DNA of 64,000 nucleotides, taken from Arthrobacter luteolus NBRC 107841 (GTDB lineage: Bacteria > Actinomycetota > Actinomycetes > Actinomycetales > Micrococcaceae). Made by a program: the position numbers and the translations under genes. This document shows positions 18,650 to 27,181 of this stretch, in pieces. The notes beneath the pieces are model-generated. The model was not told the origin of the DNA, made no database searches, and saw nothing but the letters and a program-made list of their open reading frames with translations. The stretch lies in the NCBI RefSeq assembly GCF_001552075.1, contig NZ_BCQM01000007.1, forward strand, positions 1-64,000, written 5' to 3'. How positions within the stretch are numbered: position 1 is the stretch's first letter; every line of letters starts with the position of its first letter.

Positions 18650-19604
18650 TGCCCCGGGACAGGTGACGCGTCAGCGTGCGGGCCGTGCCGTCGTCGAGCA
18701 CCAGGTCCGTGATCACGCCGGCCCGCAGCGCTGCGAGCAGTCCCGGCACCTTGTGATCGCCCGAGACTACGCAGAGCCGGCGGGGAATTTGCCGCAGCTC
18801 CTGCGGGGTGGGCCCGGACGCCCGGCGGTTCAGGCCGATGTCCGCATAGCTGCCGTCCTCGCGCAGGAACACCGTACACACATCGCCCACCACCCGATGC
18901 GTGGCGAACTCGCGGAACGCGTCCTCCGTGAGGTAGCCGCCGCTGTACACCTCCGAGGGCGAGGGCCCTTGGAATGCGCCCACGCTGAACACCGCCAGAT
19001 CCGCCTCGGCCCGCACCGCCAGCACCCGCCGCACCGTGGATTCCTGCCACATCAGCTCCCTCGTCCGTTCGTCGTCGAAGAAGGCAGGGGCAGGAAACTG
19101 GATCAGCGCGGCGTCAAAGGAGGCCGCCATCCGCGTCAACAGTCCGGGAGAGGCCGTCAGCTGCGCCGACCGGGCGCTCACCGCGCCGTTCATCTGTACT
19201 ACGGTCGCGTCCCGGGTGAGCTTCGGCTGGAGCGCAGCCGCGACTGCCGACGTGGTTGTGCCCCAGGCGACAGCCATAGTCATCCCGTCGGTGAACCAGT
19301 CATGGATCAGCACCGCTGCGTGCCGGGCGGCGGCCTTCAGCCGTTTCGCGTTGGACGCCGTAGCCGGTGCTGCAGCCAGATAGGTGGTCACCCCGAAGGA
19401 CTTCCGCAGGGTCCGCACCAGCTCGTTGCGCGTGTCAACCGGCGCCGAGAGGGTGATCCGGACAATGCCCCGCTCCCGCGCTGCCTGCAGCATCCGCGAG
19501 ACGGTGGAGCGGGAGACATTGAACTGTTCCGCGACCGTCTCCATCGTCGCGCCCTGGATGTAGTAAAGCTCTGCTGCCCGGTACAGATCAGCATCTTCGT
19601 GCAT
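18618..19604 (-). CDS. SorC-family sugar-binding transcriptional regulator
   Basis: A 328-residue regulator: helix-turn-helix at residues 18-45 (ATMETVAEQFNVSRSTVSRML) and a large SorC-type sugar-binding domain with the family segment MAVAWGTTTSAVAAAL. It probably senses a phosphorylated sugar or glycerol-3-phosphate-type ligand. It is divergent from glpD, 119 bases away, and is the obvious candidate for its control. GGGAG lies six bases before the ATG. The 3' end overlaps the convergent DUF4166 gene by 32 bases. Confidence 0.85.
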   Translation of the reverse strand: MHEDADLYRAAELYYIQGATMETVAEQFNVSRSTVSRMLQAARERGIVRITLSAPVDTRNELVRTLRKSFGVTTYLAAAPATASNAKRLKAAARHAAVLIHDWFTDGMTMAVAWGTTTSAVAAALQPKLTRDATVVQMNGAVSARSAQLTASPGLLTRMAASFDAALIQFPAPAFFDDERTRELMWQESTVRRVLAVRAEADLAVFSVGAFQGPSPSEVYSGGYLTEDAFREFATHRVVGDVCTVFLREDGSYADIGLNRRASGPTPQELRQIPRRLCVVSGDHKVPGLLAALRAGVITDLVLDDGTARTLTRHLSRGISPAAPPAGA

Positions 19605-19683
19605 GGCATCTCCCTCGGCTGTGCACGTCCGTTCATCTACGTTGATCGTACTCCCAGCTGGGGCCTAAGGTTCGACGAAGACT

Positions 19684-19701
19684 CCGGACCTACAGGTCCG
19701 G
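19684..19701 (+). promoter_or_regulatory. Palindrome in the glpD leader
   Basis: CCGGACCTACAGGTCCGG has perfect CCGGACCT/AGGTCCGG arms and lies 22 bases before the glpD start. It could be an operator for the divergent SorC regulator or an mRNA stem close to the ribosome site GAAAGG. Confidence 0.5.
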
Positions 19702-19723
19702 CCCGAAAGCGAAAGGCCTCCAC

Positions 19724-21460
19724 ATGTCAACTCGCCTGCCCTCCACAGGTAACCGCGACGCCGTCCTGGACGGGCTCGCTGATGGCCCCGAACTCGATGT
19801 CCTTGTAGTCGGAGGCGGGGTGACCGGTGCCGGCATCGCCCTGGACGCCGTCTCCCGCGGCCTGCGCACCGCCATCGTCGAAGCCCAGGACTGGGCCGGC
19901 GGCACCTCCCAGTGGTCTTCCAAGCTGGTCCACGGCGGACTGCGCTACCTGCAGCAGCTGGACTTCAAGCTGGTAGCGGAGGCGCTGCGCGAGCGTGAGC
20001 TGCTGCTCGATTCGCTGGCCCCGCACCTGGTCAAGCCTGTGCCTTTCCTATACCCCATCACCCACCGCGGCTGGGAGCGCCCCTACGTCGCCGCCGGCAT
20101 CGGCCTTTACGACACCCTGGCGCACGTCGGCGCCAAGCACGCCACCATGCCTATCCAGCGTCACCTTGGTATGAAGGGTGTCAAAGAGGCCTTTCCCGAT
20201 ATCAAGGAAGGCACTATGGTCGGCGCCATCAAGTACTGGGACGGCAAGGTCGACGACGCCCGTCTGGTCCTGACCCTGGTACGCACCGCCGCACGTCTGG
20301 GCGCCACGGCCATCACCCGCGCCAAGGCGGTCTCCTTCCCGCAGGATGCCTCCGGCCGGGTGTCCGGCGCCGTCGTCCGTGACCTGGAGACCGGCCGCGA
20401 CCGCACCATCCGCGCCAAGACTGTGATCACCGCCACCGGCGTCTGGACCGAAAAAACCCAGGACCTGGCCGGCGCCGACGGCGGCCTGAAGGTACTTGCG
20501 TCCAAGGGCATTCACATCATTGTGCCGCGCGAGCGGATCTCCGGTGAATCAGGGCTGATCCTGCAGACCGAAAAGTCCGTGCTGTTTGTGATTCCCTGGG
20601 AGCGCTACTGGATTATCGGCACCACCGACACTCCGTATCACCAGGAACTGTCGACGCCGGTGGCCACGAGCGCGGACATCGACTACGTCATCGAGCACGC
20701 CAATGTGGTGCTGGACAAGCCGTTGACCCGCGACGACGTGATTGGCACGTACGCCGGCCTGCGCCCGCTGCTGCAGCCGGGCACTAAGGGTGACGAACAG
20801 TCCACCAAGATCTCCCGCGAGCACACCGTCACCGAAGTCCTGCCGGGCCTGATCGCGATCGCCGGCGGCAAGCTCACCACCTACCGGGTCATGGCCGAGG
20901 ACGCCGTGGACCTGGCCCTGGGCGAACGCGCCAAGGAACTTCCCTCGGTCACGGCCAAGACCCCGCTGCTCGGTGCCGACGGCTATCTGCCGCTGACCCG
21001 CCAGGCCGCCTCACTGGGTGCGAAGCACGGCTGGACCGAACAGCAGGTGGTTCGGATGCTGGACCGCTACGGCTCGGCCATCTCCGAGATCACCGAACTC
21101 GTGGACGAGCGGCCCGAGCTGGCCACCCCGCTGCAGGGCGCCCCGGCCTATCTGCGTGCGGAGATCGTGCATGGCTGCACCCATGAGGGCGCCCTGCATC
21201 TGGAAGATCTGTTCGACGTGCGTACCCGCCTCACCTGGGAGGCCCCGAACCACGGCCTGGACGCCGTCGAGGAGATTGCCGATCTGGCCGCCGAAGCGCT
21301 GGGCTGGGACCAGGCCCGCCGTGACGCCGAGGTGCGGGCGTACCGCGCCCGCTGCGAGGCCCAGGATGCCGCCGCTGCAATCGCGGACGAACCCACCGCT
21401 GCAGCCGTGCGCTCCGAGGTGCCGGACGTTGTCGAGGCCGTGGTGCGCACCGTGGGCTGA
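19724..21460 (+). CDS. glpD: Glycerol-3-phosphate dehydrogenase
   Basis: A 578-residue FAD enzyme that oxidises sn-glycerol-3-phosphate to dihydroxyacetone phosphate at the membrane, passing electrons to quinone. The FAD motif VVGGGVTGAGIALDAVSRG is at residues 28-46, followed by the family segment GGTSQWSSKLVHGGLRYLQQ and the C-terminal GlpD domain from about residue 400. GAAAGG lies eight bases before the start. The divergent SorC regulator probably controls it. No glycerol kinase or facilitator gene is next to it. Confidence 0.92.
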   Translation: MSTRLPSTGNRDAVLDGLADGPELDVLVVGGGVTGAGIALDAVSRGLRTAIVEAQDWAGGTSQWSSKLVHGGLRYLQQLDFKLVAEALRERELLLDSLAPHLVKPVPFLYPITHRGWERPYVAAGIGLYDTLAHVGAKHATMPIQRHLGMKGVKEAFPDIKEGTMVGAIKYWDGKVDDARLVLTLVRTAARLGATAITRAKAVSFPQDASGRVSGAVVRDLETGRDRTIRAKTVITATGVWTEKTQDLAGADGGLKVLASKGIHIIVPRERISGESGLILQTEKSVLFVIPWERYWIIGTTDTPYHQELSTPVATSADIDYVIEHANVVLDKPLTRDDVIGTYAGLRPLLQPGTKGDEQSTKISREHTVTEVLPGLIAIAGGKLTTYRVMAEDAVDLALGERAKELPSVTAKTPLLGADGYLPLTRQAASLGAKHGWTEQQVVRMLDRYGSAISEITELVDERPELATPLQGAPAYLRAEIVHGCTHEGALHLEDLFDVRTRLTWEAPNHGLDAVEEIADLAAEALGWDQARRDAEVRAYRARCEAQDAAAAIADEPTAAAVRSEVPDVVEAVVRTVG

Positions 21461-21464
21461 ACGG

Positions 21465-23132
21465 CTAATGGCCCTTAAAGGCCTCCGCCAGCCACCAGGC
21501 ACCGCCGTCGGACGCAATCTTCGCGTCGATCACCAGCGGCGCGTCCCGGGGGCCGGCCAGCCACGCCTCGACCGCAGTCAGATCCTCCCGGCTGCGGACC
21601 GTAACTCCGGAGGCACCGTAGCCGCGGGCGATCGCCGCAATGTCGGTATCCGGGAAAGTCACCGTGCCCAGGTCCGCCGGCGCCTCCCCCGTACCGAAAT
21701 GGTGCACCTCGGCGCCGTACGCGGCGTCGTTGTAAACAATGGCGACCAACGGCAGGCGCAGCCGGACGGCGGTTTCCAGTTCGGCTATTCCCATCAGAAA
21801 GCCGCCGTCGCCGGTGCCCAGCACGGGCAGGCGGTCGGGGCGCGCCAGGGCCGCCCCGACCGCCGTAGCCAGCCCCAGCCCCACGGACTGGAACGCCTGG
21901 GTGAAACAGAAGCCAAACTCATCCGGCACCTCAAGATGAGTGGAGGGGTAACCCATGAAGTTACCGGAGTCCACCGACACCAGCCGCTCCGCCGGGAGCA
22001 GGGCATCGAGGTCCAGGCTCAGCACCCGCGGATCAATTTGTGTGGCGGTGGAGAGATCCTGAACGGGGACGTCGCGCCAGCGTGAACCGGCCGCGATCCG
22101 CGCCGCCGTGGCGCGCGTCCGGTACTTCTCCGCGGCTTCCGGCACGGTGGCCTGCAGTTCGGCCAGGACGTCTTCGGCCGTTGCAGCGCAGTCTCCGGTG
22201 ACGCCCAGGTGGACTTCCCGGTTGGCGCCCAGCGCGGCGCCGTCGATATCCACCTGGAGGACGGCGGCTTCCGGATTGATCAGGGACCCGTGCCGCATGG
22301 TCCACATGTTCAGGGTGCAGCCCCAGCCAACAATCAGGTCGGCGCCGCTGATCAGCGCGGCGGTTTCCGGCGTCGAGAATCCTCCGGCGATGCCCAGGTT
22401 AAACTCCTCGCCGTTGAAGAGTCCGTTGGCGACGGCGGAGGTGGCCAGCAGCGCTCCGGACTGGGCGGCGAGCGCCGCGATTTCGGCTCCTGCCTGCCGC
22501 GCGCCCCGGCCGGCGACGAAGACCGGGCGCTGTGCGTGGGCCAGCAGGTCGGCCATCCCGCGGACCAGGATGGAATCCGGGCGGATACGTCCCGCCGGGG
22601 CCACCGGCGGGATAAACTCCGGCACGCCCTCCGGGGCAGGCTGGGCCTGCACATCGAGCGGCAGGCTGAGGACAACGGTGCGGCGTTCGTTGAGCGCCGT
22701 ACGGAAGGCGCGGACGGTGTCCGCCAGCGCGCTTTGCGCCGAGTGCACCCGCTCCGGGACGGCACCGAGACTGCGGGCGAAGGCATCCTGGTCGATCCGG
22801 AAATTGGAGCGGACGGCAGCGCCGGCCGTGTCCGCGGTCAGCACGATCATCGGGGTACGGGACTTCGCGGCTTCGCCGATGCCGGTCGCAGCGTTGCTGA
22901 GTCCGCAGCCCTGGTGGGTGGTGAGCACACTGACCTGCCCCGACATACGGGAATAGGCGTCCGCCATCGTGGCGGCTCCACCCTCATGCCGGGCCGCTGT
23001 AAACGGCACACCGTGGTCCCGCAGGGCATTCGTGACATGGAAGTTCCCGCTGCCCACCACGCCGAAGGTATGTCCTACCCCCAGCTGTGCCAAAGTGCGG
23101 CCCACCAGCGCGGCGATATCCATGGTCTCCAT
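21465..23132 (-). CDS. Thiamine-pyrophosphate-dependent enzyme, acetolactate-synthase-like
   Basis: A 555-residue protein of the acetolactate synthase/benzoylformate decarboxylase superfamily. The catalytic glutamate is present in ARHEGGAATMADAYSR near residue 48; the TPP/Mg motif GTGDGGFLMGIAELETA and the matching asparagine in VYNDAAYG lie near residues 435-470. The reaction is a decarboxylation or carboligation of a 2-keto acid, substrate unknown. AGGAG is nine bases before the ATG at 23132. It is divergent from a cyclase-family hydrolase, possibly a common pathway, and converges with glpD four bases away. Confidence 0.8.
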   Translation of the reverse strand: METMDIAALVGRTLAQLGVGHTFGVVGSGNFHVTNALRDHGVPFTAARHEGGAATMADAYSRMSGQVSVLTTHQGCGLSNAATGIGEAAKSRTPMIVLTADTAGAAVRSNFRIDQDAFARSLGAVPERVHSAQSALADTVRAFRTALNERRTVVLSLPLDVQAQPAPEGVPEFIPPVAPAGRIRPDSILVRGMADLLAHAQRPVFVAGRGARQAGAEIAALAAQSGALLATSAVANGLFNGEEFNLGIAGGFSTPETAALISGADLIVGWGCTLNMWTMRHGSLINPEAAVLQVDIDGAALGANREVHLGVTGDCAATAEDVLAELQATVPEAAEKYRTRATAARIAAGSRWRDVPVQDLSTATQIDPRVLSLDLDALLPAERLVSVDSGNFMGYPSTHLEVPDEFGFCFTQAFQSVGLGLATAVGAALARPDRLPVLGTGDGGFLMGIAELETAVRLRLPLVAIVYNDAAYGAEVHHFGTGEAPADLGTVTFPDTDIAAIARGYGASGVTVRSREDLTAVEAWLAGPRDAPLVIDAKIASDGGAWWLAEAFKGH

Positions 23133-23315
23133 CCGGTGCGGCTCCTGCCCTGGTTCTTCATTGCTGTTCCAGCAAGAACTCTAGGACCCCGCGGGCAGGA
23201 CCCTCCAACGGGCCGCCGTCATAACCCGCTCGTGTGACTTCGCTTTACCTTCCCCGCAGCGCCCGAACGGTATCCTCAGGCAAACGATCCTCCACCCTGG
23301 ACAGGACCAGCACCC

Positions 23316-24119
23316 ATGAGTCTCCACAGCACCGAACCCGGTGTCCTCCCGGCCCTGCTCGCCGCGCTCGACGGCGGGTCACTGGAAATCATCGACCTCA
23401 CCGCACCGCTGAGCGCCGGGATTCCCACCCTGAAGCTCCCGGCCCCGTTCGTGAACCTGATCGACTTTCAGCTGGAAGAGGTCAGCGCGTTCAACGAGCC
23501 CGGACCATTCTGGAAACACAACAACATCCACACCGGTGAGCACATCGGCACGCACGTGGATGCGCCGTCGCACTGGGTCACCGGCCGCGACGGGGACGAC
23601 GTCTCACAGATCCCGGTCCAGCGGCTGGTGGGTCCCGCCGTCGTCCTGGACTTCAGCGCCGAAGCGGCAGCAGATCCGGATTTCCTGGTCGAGGTGGAGC
23701 ACATCCAGGCCTGGGAGGCCCAGCACGGGGCGCTGCCGGACGGCGGCTGGATGCTGCTGCGCACGGGCTGGGACAAGTTCTTCGATGACCCGGACGCGTT
23801 CCTTAATACTGACGACGCCGGCTCCCACACCCCGGGGCTTTCCGCAGCCTGCGCGAAGTGGCTGGCGGAGGAAACTCCGATCGCCGGACTCGGTGTGGAA
23901 ACGGTGGGAATCGACGCCGGAAACGCCGGTGCGTTCGATCCCCCGTTCCCGGTGCACTATTACCTGCTGGGCAACAACAAGTACGGGGTGACGCTCCTCC
24001 AGAACCTGGTGCAGCTGCCTCCGACAGGCGCCCTGATTCTCGTGTCGCCGCTGAAAATCGTGGGCGGGACGGCCAGCCCGGCGCGCGTGCTTGCGCTGGT
24101 GGAACGCTCCGGCGCCTAG
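23316..24119 (+). CDS. Cyclase-family metal hydrolase (kynurenine formamidase-like)
   Basis: A 267-residue protein of the PF04199 cyclase family. The metal-binding signature is HTGEHIGTHVDAPSHW near residues 72-87, with WMLLRTGWDKFF and GIDAGNAGAFDPPFPVHYYLL later. Members hydrolyse N-formylkynurenine, isatin or cyclic/lactone substrates using Mn or Zn. Length is a little above the typical 210-260. It is divergent from the TPP enzyme at 21465-23132. Without tryptophan-pathway neighbours I would not call it kynB. Confidence 0.8.
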   Translation: MSLHSTEPGVLPALLAALDGGSLEIIDLTAPLSAGIPTLKLPAPFVNLIDFQLEEVSAFNEPGPFWKHNNIHTGEHIGTHVDAPSHWVTGRDGDDVSQIPVQRLVGPAVVLDFSAEAAADPDFLVEVEHIQAWEAQHGALPDGGWMLLRTGWDKFFDDPDAFLNTDDAGSHTPGLSAACAKWLAEETPIAGLGVETVGIDAGNAGAFDPPFPVHYYLLGNNKYGVTLLQNLVQLPPTGALILVSPLKIVGGTASPARVLALVERSGA

Positions 24120-24144
24120 CGGAACCCTCTCCCGGCCAGTTCGC

Positions 24145-24777
24145 CTACGCCGGGCGCGCCTGGATCTGGGCGAGCAGCTGCTCGAAGGGCAGCGATTCGT
24201 TCGGGTCCTGCCGGGGCGCCGGTGCAGGTGCGTCGCCGAGCAGCGCGACGAGCTCGGAGCCGGCACGCCGGACCCGGCTGTCCAGGCTGCCCGACCCATC
24301 GGTTCCGGCTCCCCAGTCTTCCGGCGCGGCGAAGACGGCGGTGGGTGTGATGCGCGCGCGCAGGTAGCTGAACATTGGCCGCAGGGCGAAGTCCAGGACC
24401 ATGGAATGCCGGGCACTGCCGCCAGTGGCACCCACCATCACGGGCTTGCCGTCCAGGGCGTCCTTGTCGATCACGTCAAAGAAGGACTTAAAGAGGCCGC
24501 TCATCGACGCGGTAAACACCGGAGTCACCGCGATCAGCGCATCGGCATCGATGACCTCATTGATGAGCGCTTCCAGGTTGGGCGGGGCGAAACCGGACAC
24601 CATGGCGTTGGCTATCTCGACGGCATACTCGCGCAGCTCATAGGTGGTCACGAAAGCCTGGTGCCCCGAATCCTGCAGGCTCTGCCGGGCTGCGGCGCTC
24701 AGCTGGTCAGCCAGCATGCGGCTTGAGGAAGGCGTACCCAATCCGGCTGAGAGAGCTACGATCCTGCGTTCGGCCAT
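24145..24777 (-). CDS. NADPH-dependent FMN reductase (CE1759-like)
   Basis: A 210-residue flavodoxin-like reductase: RIVALSAGLGTPSSSRMLADQL forms the FMN phosphate loop, and VFTASMSGLFKSFFDVID plus ATGGSARHSMVLDFALRPM complete the flavin site. It would reduce FMN with NAD(P)H or act as a quinone/azo reductase. Start at 24777 because GGAAAGGGG lies six bases upstream. A perfect 20-base palindrome upstream overlaps its likely promoter, so a MarR-type repressor is expected, though none is adjacent. Confidence 0.82.
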   Translation of the reverse strand: MAERRIVALSAGLGTPSSSRMLADQLSAAARQSLQDSGHQAFVTTYELREYAVEIANAMVSGFAPPNLEALINEVIDADALIAVTPVFTASMSGLFKSFFDVIDKDALDGKPVMVGATGGSARHSMVLDFALRPMFSYLRARITPTAVFAAPEDWGAGTDGSGSLDSRVRRAGSELVALLGDAPAPAPRQDPNESLPFEQLLAQIQARPA

Positions 24778-24804
24778 GACGGCCCCTTTCCTAGATTCCA
24801 AACT

Positions 24805-24824
24805 GTAGATGTCATTGCATCTAC
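24805..24824 (-). promoter_or_regulatory. Palindromic operator upstream of the FMN reductase
   Basis: GTAGATGTCATTGCATCTAC has perfect GTAGATG/CATCTAC arms. On the minus strand its end merges with TACAGT, a good -10 hexamer, so a bound repressor would block transcription of the reductase. The architecture is MarR-like; the regulator is not identifiable here. Confidence 0.7.
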
Positions 24825-24873
24825 TTGGGGAACCCTGCGGGGCAGCCGGTTATTCCCGCCCTAGGATGGGCCT

Positions 24874-25479
24874 ATGACCGCTTGCCGCCAGGATTACTCC
24901 ACCCCCGTCCCCTTGCAGGGCAGCACAGTCCGGCTGGAACCGCTGAGCCGTGAACATGTGCCGGAACTCATCGATGCCGTGAAGGACGGAGAGTTGTGGA
25001 ACCTTTGGTATACCCGCATCCCCAGGCCCGAGGGCATGGCGGCGGAGGTGGATTCCCGGCTCGCCCAGCAGGCGGCCGGGAGCATGGCACCCTGGGCGAT
25101 CCGCCGGCTGGACACCGGGTTGGTGTGCGGCATGACCACCTACATGAACATCAAGGCCGAACACCGGCGGGTGGAAATCGGCTCCACCTGGCTGGCGGCG
25201 GGCGCCCAGCGGACCGCGGTGAACGCCGAAGCCAAATATCTGCTGCTGACCCGCGCGTTCGAGGATCTGGACTGCATTGCCGTGGAGTTCCGCACGCATT
25301 GGCATAACCACGCCTCACGGGCGGCCATTGCCCGGCTGGGTGCCAAGCAGGACGGGGTGCTGCGCAGCAACGAACTGTGGGTTGACGGTTCCCGCCGCGA
25401 CGTCGTCGTTTTCTCGATCCTGGAGGGCGAATGGTCCTCGGTCCGCCTGGGCCTGCGGCACCGCCTGGACCTTTCCTAG
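24874..25479 (+). CDS. GNAT family N-acetyltransferase (RimJ/RimL-like)
   Basis: A 201-residue acetyltransferase: VRLEPLSREHVPELIDAV at the N-terminus, then VEIGSTWLAAGAQRTAVNAEAKYLLLTRAF, and HNHASRAAIARLGAKQDGVLR, the RimJ/RimL-type acetyl-CoA and C-terminal signature. Its ATG follows TAGGAT by six bases, so the mRNA is probably leaderless. Its 3' end overlaps the sortase gene (opposite strand) by four bases. Substrate unknown. Confidence 0.82.
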   Translation: MTACRQDYSTPVPLQGSTVRLEPLSREHVPELIDAVKDGELWNLWYTRIPRPEGMAAEVDSRLAQQAAGSMAPWAIRRLDTGLVCGMTTYMNIKAEHRRVEIGSTWLAAGAQRTAVNAEAKYLLLTRAFEDLDCIAVEFRTHWHNHASRAAIARLGAKQDGVLRSNELWVDGSRRDVVVFSILEGEWSSVRLGLRHRLDLS

Positions 25480-26114
25480 CCCTGCAGTGTAGCGAAAACG
25501 ACGTAGTTGTCATCGAAGTTGCCCGTCGCCGGATCATACCCGTCGCAGGTGATGAGCCGCAGTTCTGCCGCGTCGGTGTTGCCGTAGACCTCGAGGGTGG
25601 GGAAGGAATCCTTTCCGTATTGTTCCCCGCGGTCAACAACGAACCTCCCGCTCGACCCGTCTTCCCGGGCAATCTCGATCAGATCCCCCGGCTTCAGGGA
25701 CCTCAGGTCCGCGAAGACACCCGGCCCGCCGTCGGTGGCGTTGACATGCCCCAGCAGGACAGCCGGTCCCAGCTGTCCAGGGGCCGGAGAGCCGGTGTAC
25801 CAGCCCGCTGGAGCCCCGGGCCCGTCCGGCGGGACCTCCAGGGTTCCGTCCCCCCGGAGCCCGAGGCGCAGCAACTCGCTGCTGGTCCCGGTTGCCGGAA
25901 TGGCCAGGGACACCGGTGCCGACACCGGGGGGACTTCCCCGGTCCCGGTGGCAGCGGGAGCGGGCAGCTGCGGGGCAGCCTGGCTCGAAACTGCCGAAGG
26001 CGGCGGGGTGCTGCCGGCGCCGTCGCCGGAGCCGGCGCACCCACCGAGCAGCAGGAGGAGAGCCGCCGCGCAGGTGATCAGACCTGCGCGGCGGCCGTGC
26101 TGGGATGCCGTCAT
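25476..26114 (-). CDS. Class F sortase, lipoprotein
   Basis: A 212-residue secreted protein. A signal peptide ends in lipobox LLLGGC near residue 26, followed by a Pro/Ala/Ser linker to about residue 65 and a sortase domain: LLGHVNAT carries the catalytic His and LRLITC the catalytic Cys. The usual arginine is not obvious near FDDNYVVFA. Sortases join proteins to the wall or cut sorting signals. It is 43 bases downstream of the CHRD surface-protein gene, which is its likely partner. A GTG at 26129 would add five residues; neither start has a clear ribosome site. Confidence 0.82.
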   Translation of the reverse strand: MTASQHGRRAGLITCAAALLLLLGGCAGSGDGAGSTPPPSAVSSQAAPQLPAPAATGTGEVPPVSAPVSLAIPATGTSSELLRLGLRGDGTLEVPPDGPGAPAGWYTGSPAPGQLGPAVLLGHVNATDGGPGVFADLRSLKPGDLIEIAREDGSSGRFVVDRGEQYGKDSFPTLEVYGNTDAAELRLITCDGYDPATGNFDDNYVVFATLQG

Positions 26115-26157
26115 GGGAATCTGGGCCACAGATCAGACGAAATCAGCCAGTAACGCA

Positions 26158-26940
26158 TCAGCCGCGGGCACGGCGGCGCGCCATCATCAGGCCGGCGAGG
26201 GCCAGACCGCCAACCCCCAGGCCTGCAGCGGCCACAGTGCTGCCGGTGGCAGCAGTGCTTCCGGTTCCGACCTCTGCCCCAGTGTCGGCCCCGCCGCTGG
26301 GCATCGCCCCCATCTGCGAGGTGCTGACCGTGCCGCAGGCAGCCGGCAGGGTGGCTGCCGCCGGCAGCGACGGATCCAGGTCGGACATCTTCGCCGCCGC
26401 AGCTTCAGGCATCAGCGTGGGATCCACACCGTGGACCACGATCACCGCTTTACCGCTTTCGAGGGACGCGGCTGTCTCGGGATTCAGCTCGAACGTCCGC
26501 TCATAGGAGTAGGCGGAACCGCCAGGGAACCGTTCCACAGCCAATCCGGAATCCGCGCTGGTGTCACCCTCCGTGGTGAGGGAGGTGCCGATGTGCCCGT
26601 AAAACGGGTGGCCTTCGGTGGTGTTGACGACGCCGTCGCCATCCGTGTCCGCATCAGGGCCCGGGCAGACTCCCTGGGCAGCGATGTGGATGTGCTGGGC
26701 ATGGGGGAAGGGCCCATCCATAAACGTCTCGGCCGCACCGGCGACATTCACGGTGACTTTTGCTTCGGTGCCGTGGACCTCGACCATGGCCTGGCCGCTG
26801 GTGCCCGAGTTGTTCATGGTATTGAGGGTGGCCTGTCCGGACCAGGAGTCCGGCCCGTGGGCCATCCCCGGCGCTGCAGAGAGTGCCAGGGCACCCAGGG
26901 CCAACGTGGGAACGGCGAGCAGTCGCATCTTCGTATTCAT
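26158..26940 (-). CDS. Secreted CHRD-domain surface protein with C-terminal membrane anchor
   Basis: A 260-residue protein: signal peptide (LLAVPTLALGALALSAAPGMAHG), a CHRD-like domain from about residue 30 with AETFMDGPFPHAQHIHIA and FYGHIGTSLTTEGD, then a Gly/Thr-rich stretch, one membrane segment and a basic tail RRRARG. The tail has sorting-signal architecture but no LPXTG motif. Start at 26940 with GAAGGAAA six bases upstream; a longer open frame to 27183 is not supported. It is adjacent to a class F sortase, and its promoter matches that of the divergent sigK gene. Confidence 0.8.
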   Translation of the reverse strand: MNTKMRLLAVPTLALGALALSAAPGMAHGPDSWSGQATLNTMNNSGTSGQAMVEVHGTEAKVTVNVAGAAETFMDGPFPHAQHIHIAAQGVCPGPDADTDGDGVVNTTEGHPFYGHIGTSLTTEGDTSADSGLAVERFPGGSAYSYERTFELNPETAASLESGKAVIVVHGVDPTLMPEAAAAKMSDLDPSLPAAATLPAACGTVSTSQMGAMPSGGADTGAEVGTGSTAATGSTVAAAGLGVGGLALAGLMMARRRARG

Positions 26941-26991
26941 AATCGGTTTCCTTCGTTGTGGCGGGTGCACATCGGTGTGTGTACAACCACA

Positions 26992-27018
26992 GTTCGGAGG
27001 CGAACGTCCTGCGGATGG
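26992..27018 (-). promoter_or_regulatory. SigK-type promoter of the CHRD gene
   Basis: On the minus strand CCATCC (27013-27018), 15 bases, then CCGAAC (26992-26997), about 50 bases before the CHRD start. This resembles the mycobacterial SigK promoter as I remember it (CCATCC ... CCGAAT), and the same spacing occurs in front of sigK. Confidence 0.65.
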
Positions 27019-27049
27019 GTGGGCAGCAGAAAAAGATTCCGGGTCACTC

Positions 27050-27076
27050 CCATCCACAGCACAGCCGGTGGCGAAT
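27050..27076 (+). promoter_or_regulatory. SigK-type autoregulatory promoter of sigK
   Basis: CCATCC (27050-27055), 15 bases, then GCGAAT (27071-27076), pointing toward sigK about 105 bases downstream. Sequence and spacing match the divergent CHRD promoter. Confidence 0.62.
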
Positions 27077-27181
27077 AGTGACTGTGAGAGCAGCAGGAAT
27101 ATGGCAGAGTTCACAGCACAGCCGCCCGGCCAGTGATCCGGTGCGGGGTGGAAATGCCGAAGGGATAAGCAGTGGGAGCGC

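Noticed and set aside
23316-24119. Calling the cyclase-family gene kynB
   Set aside because: Only the shared metal motif supports it; no tryptophan-degradation genes are nearby.
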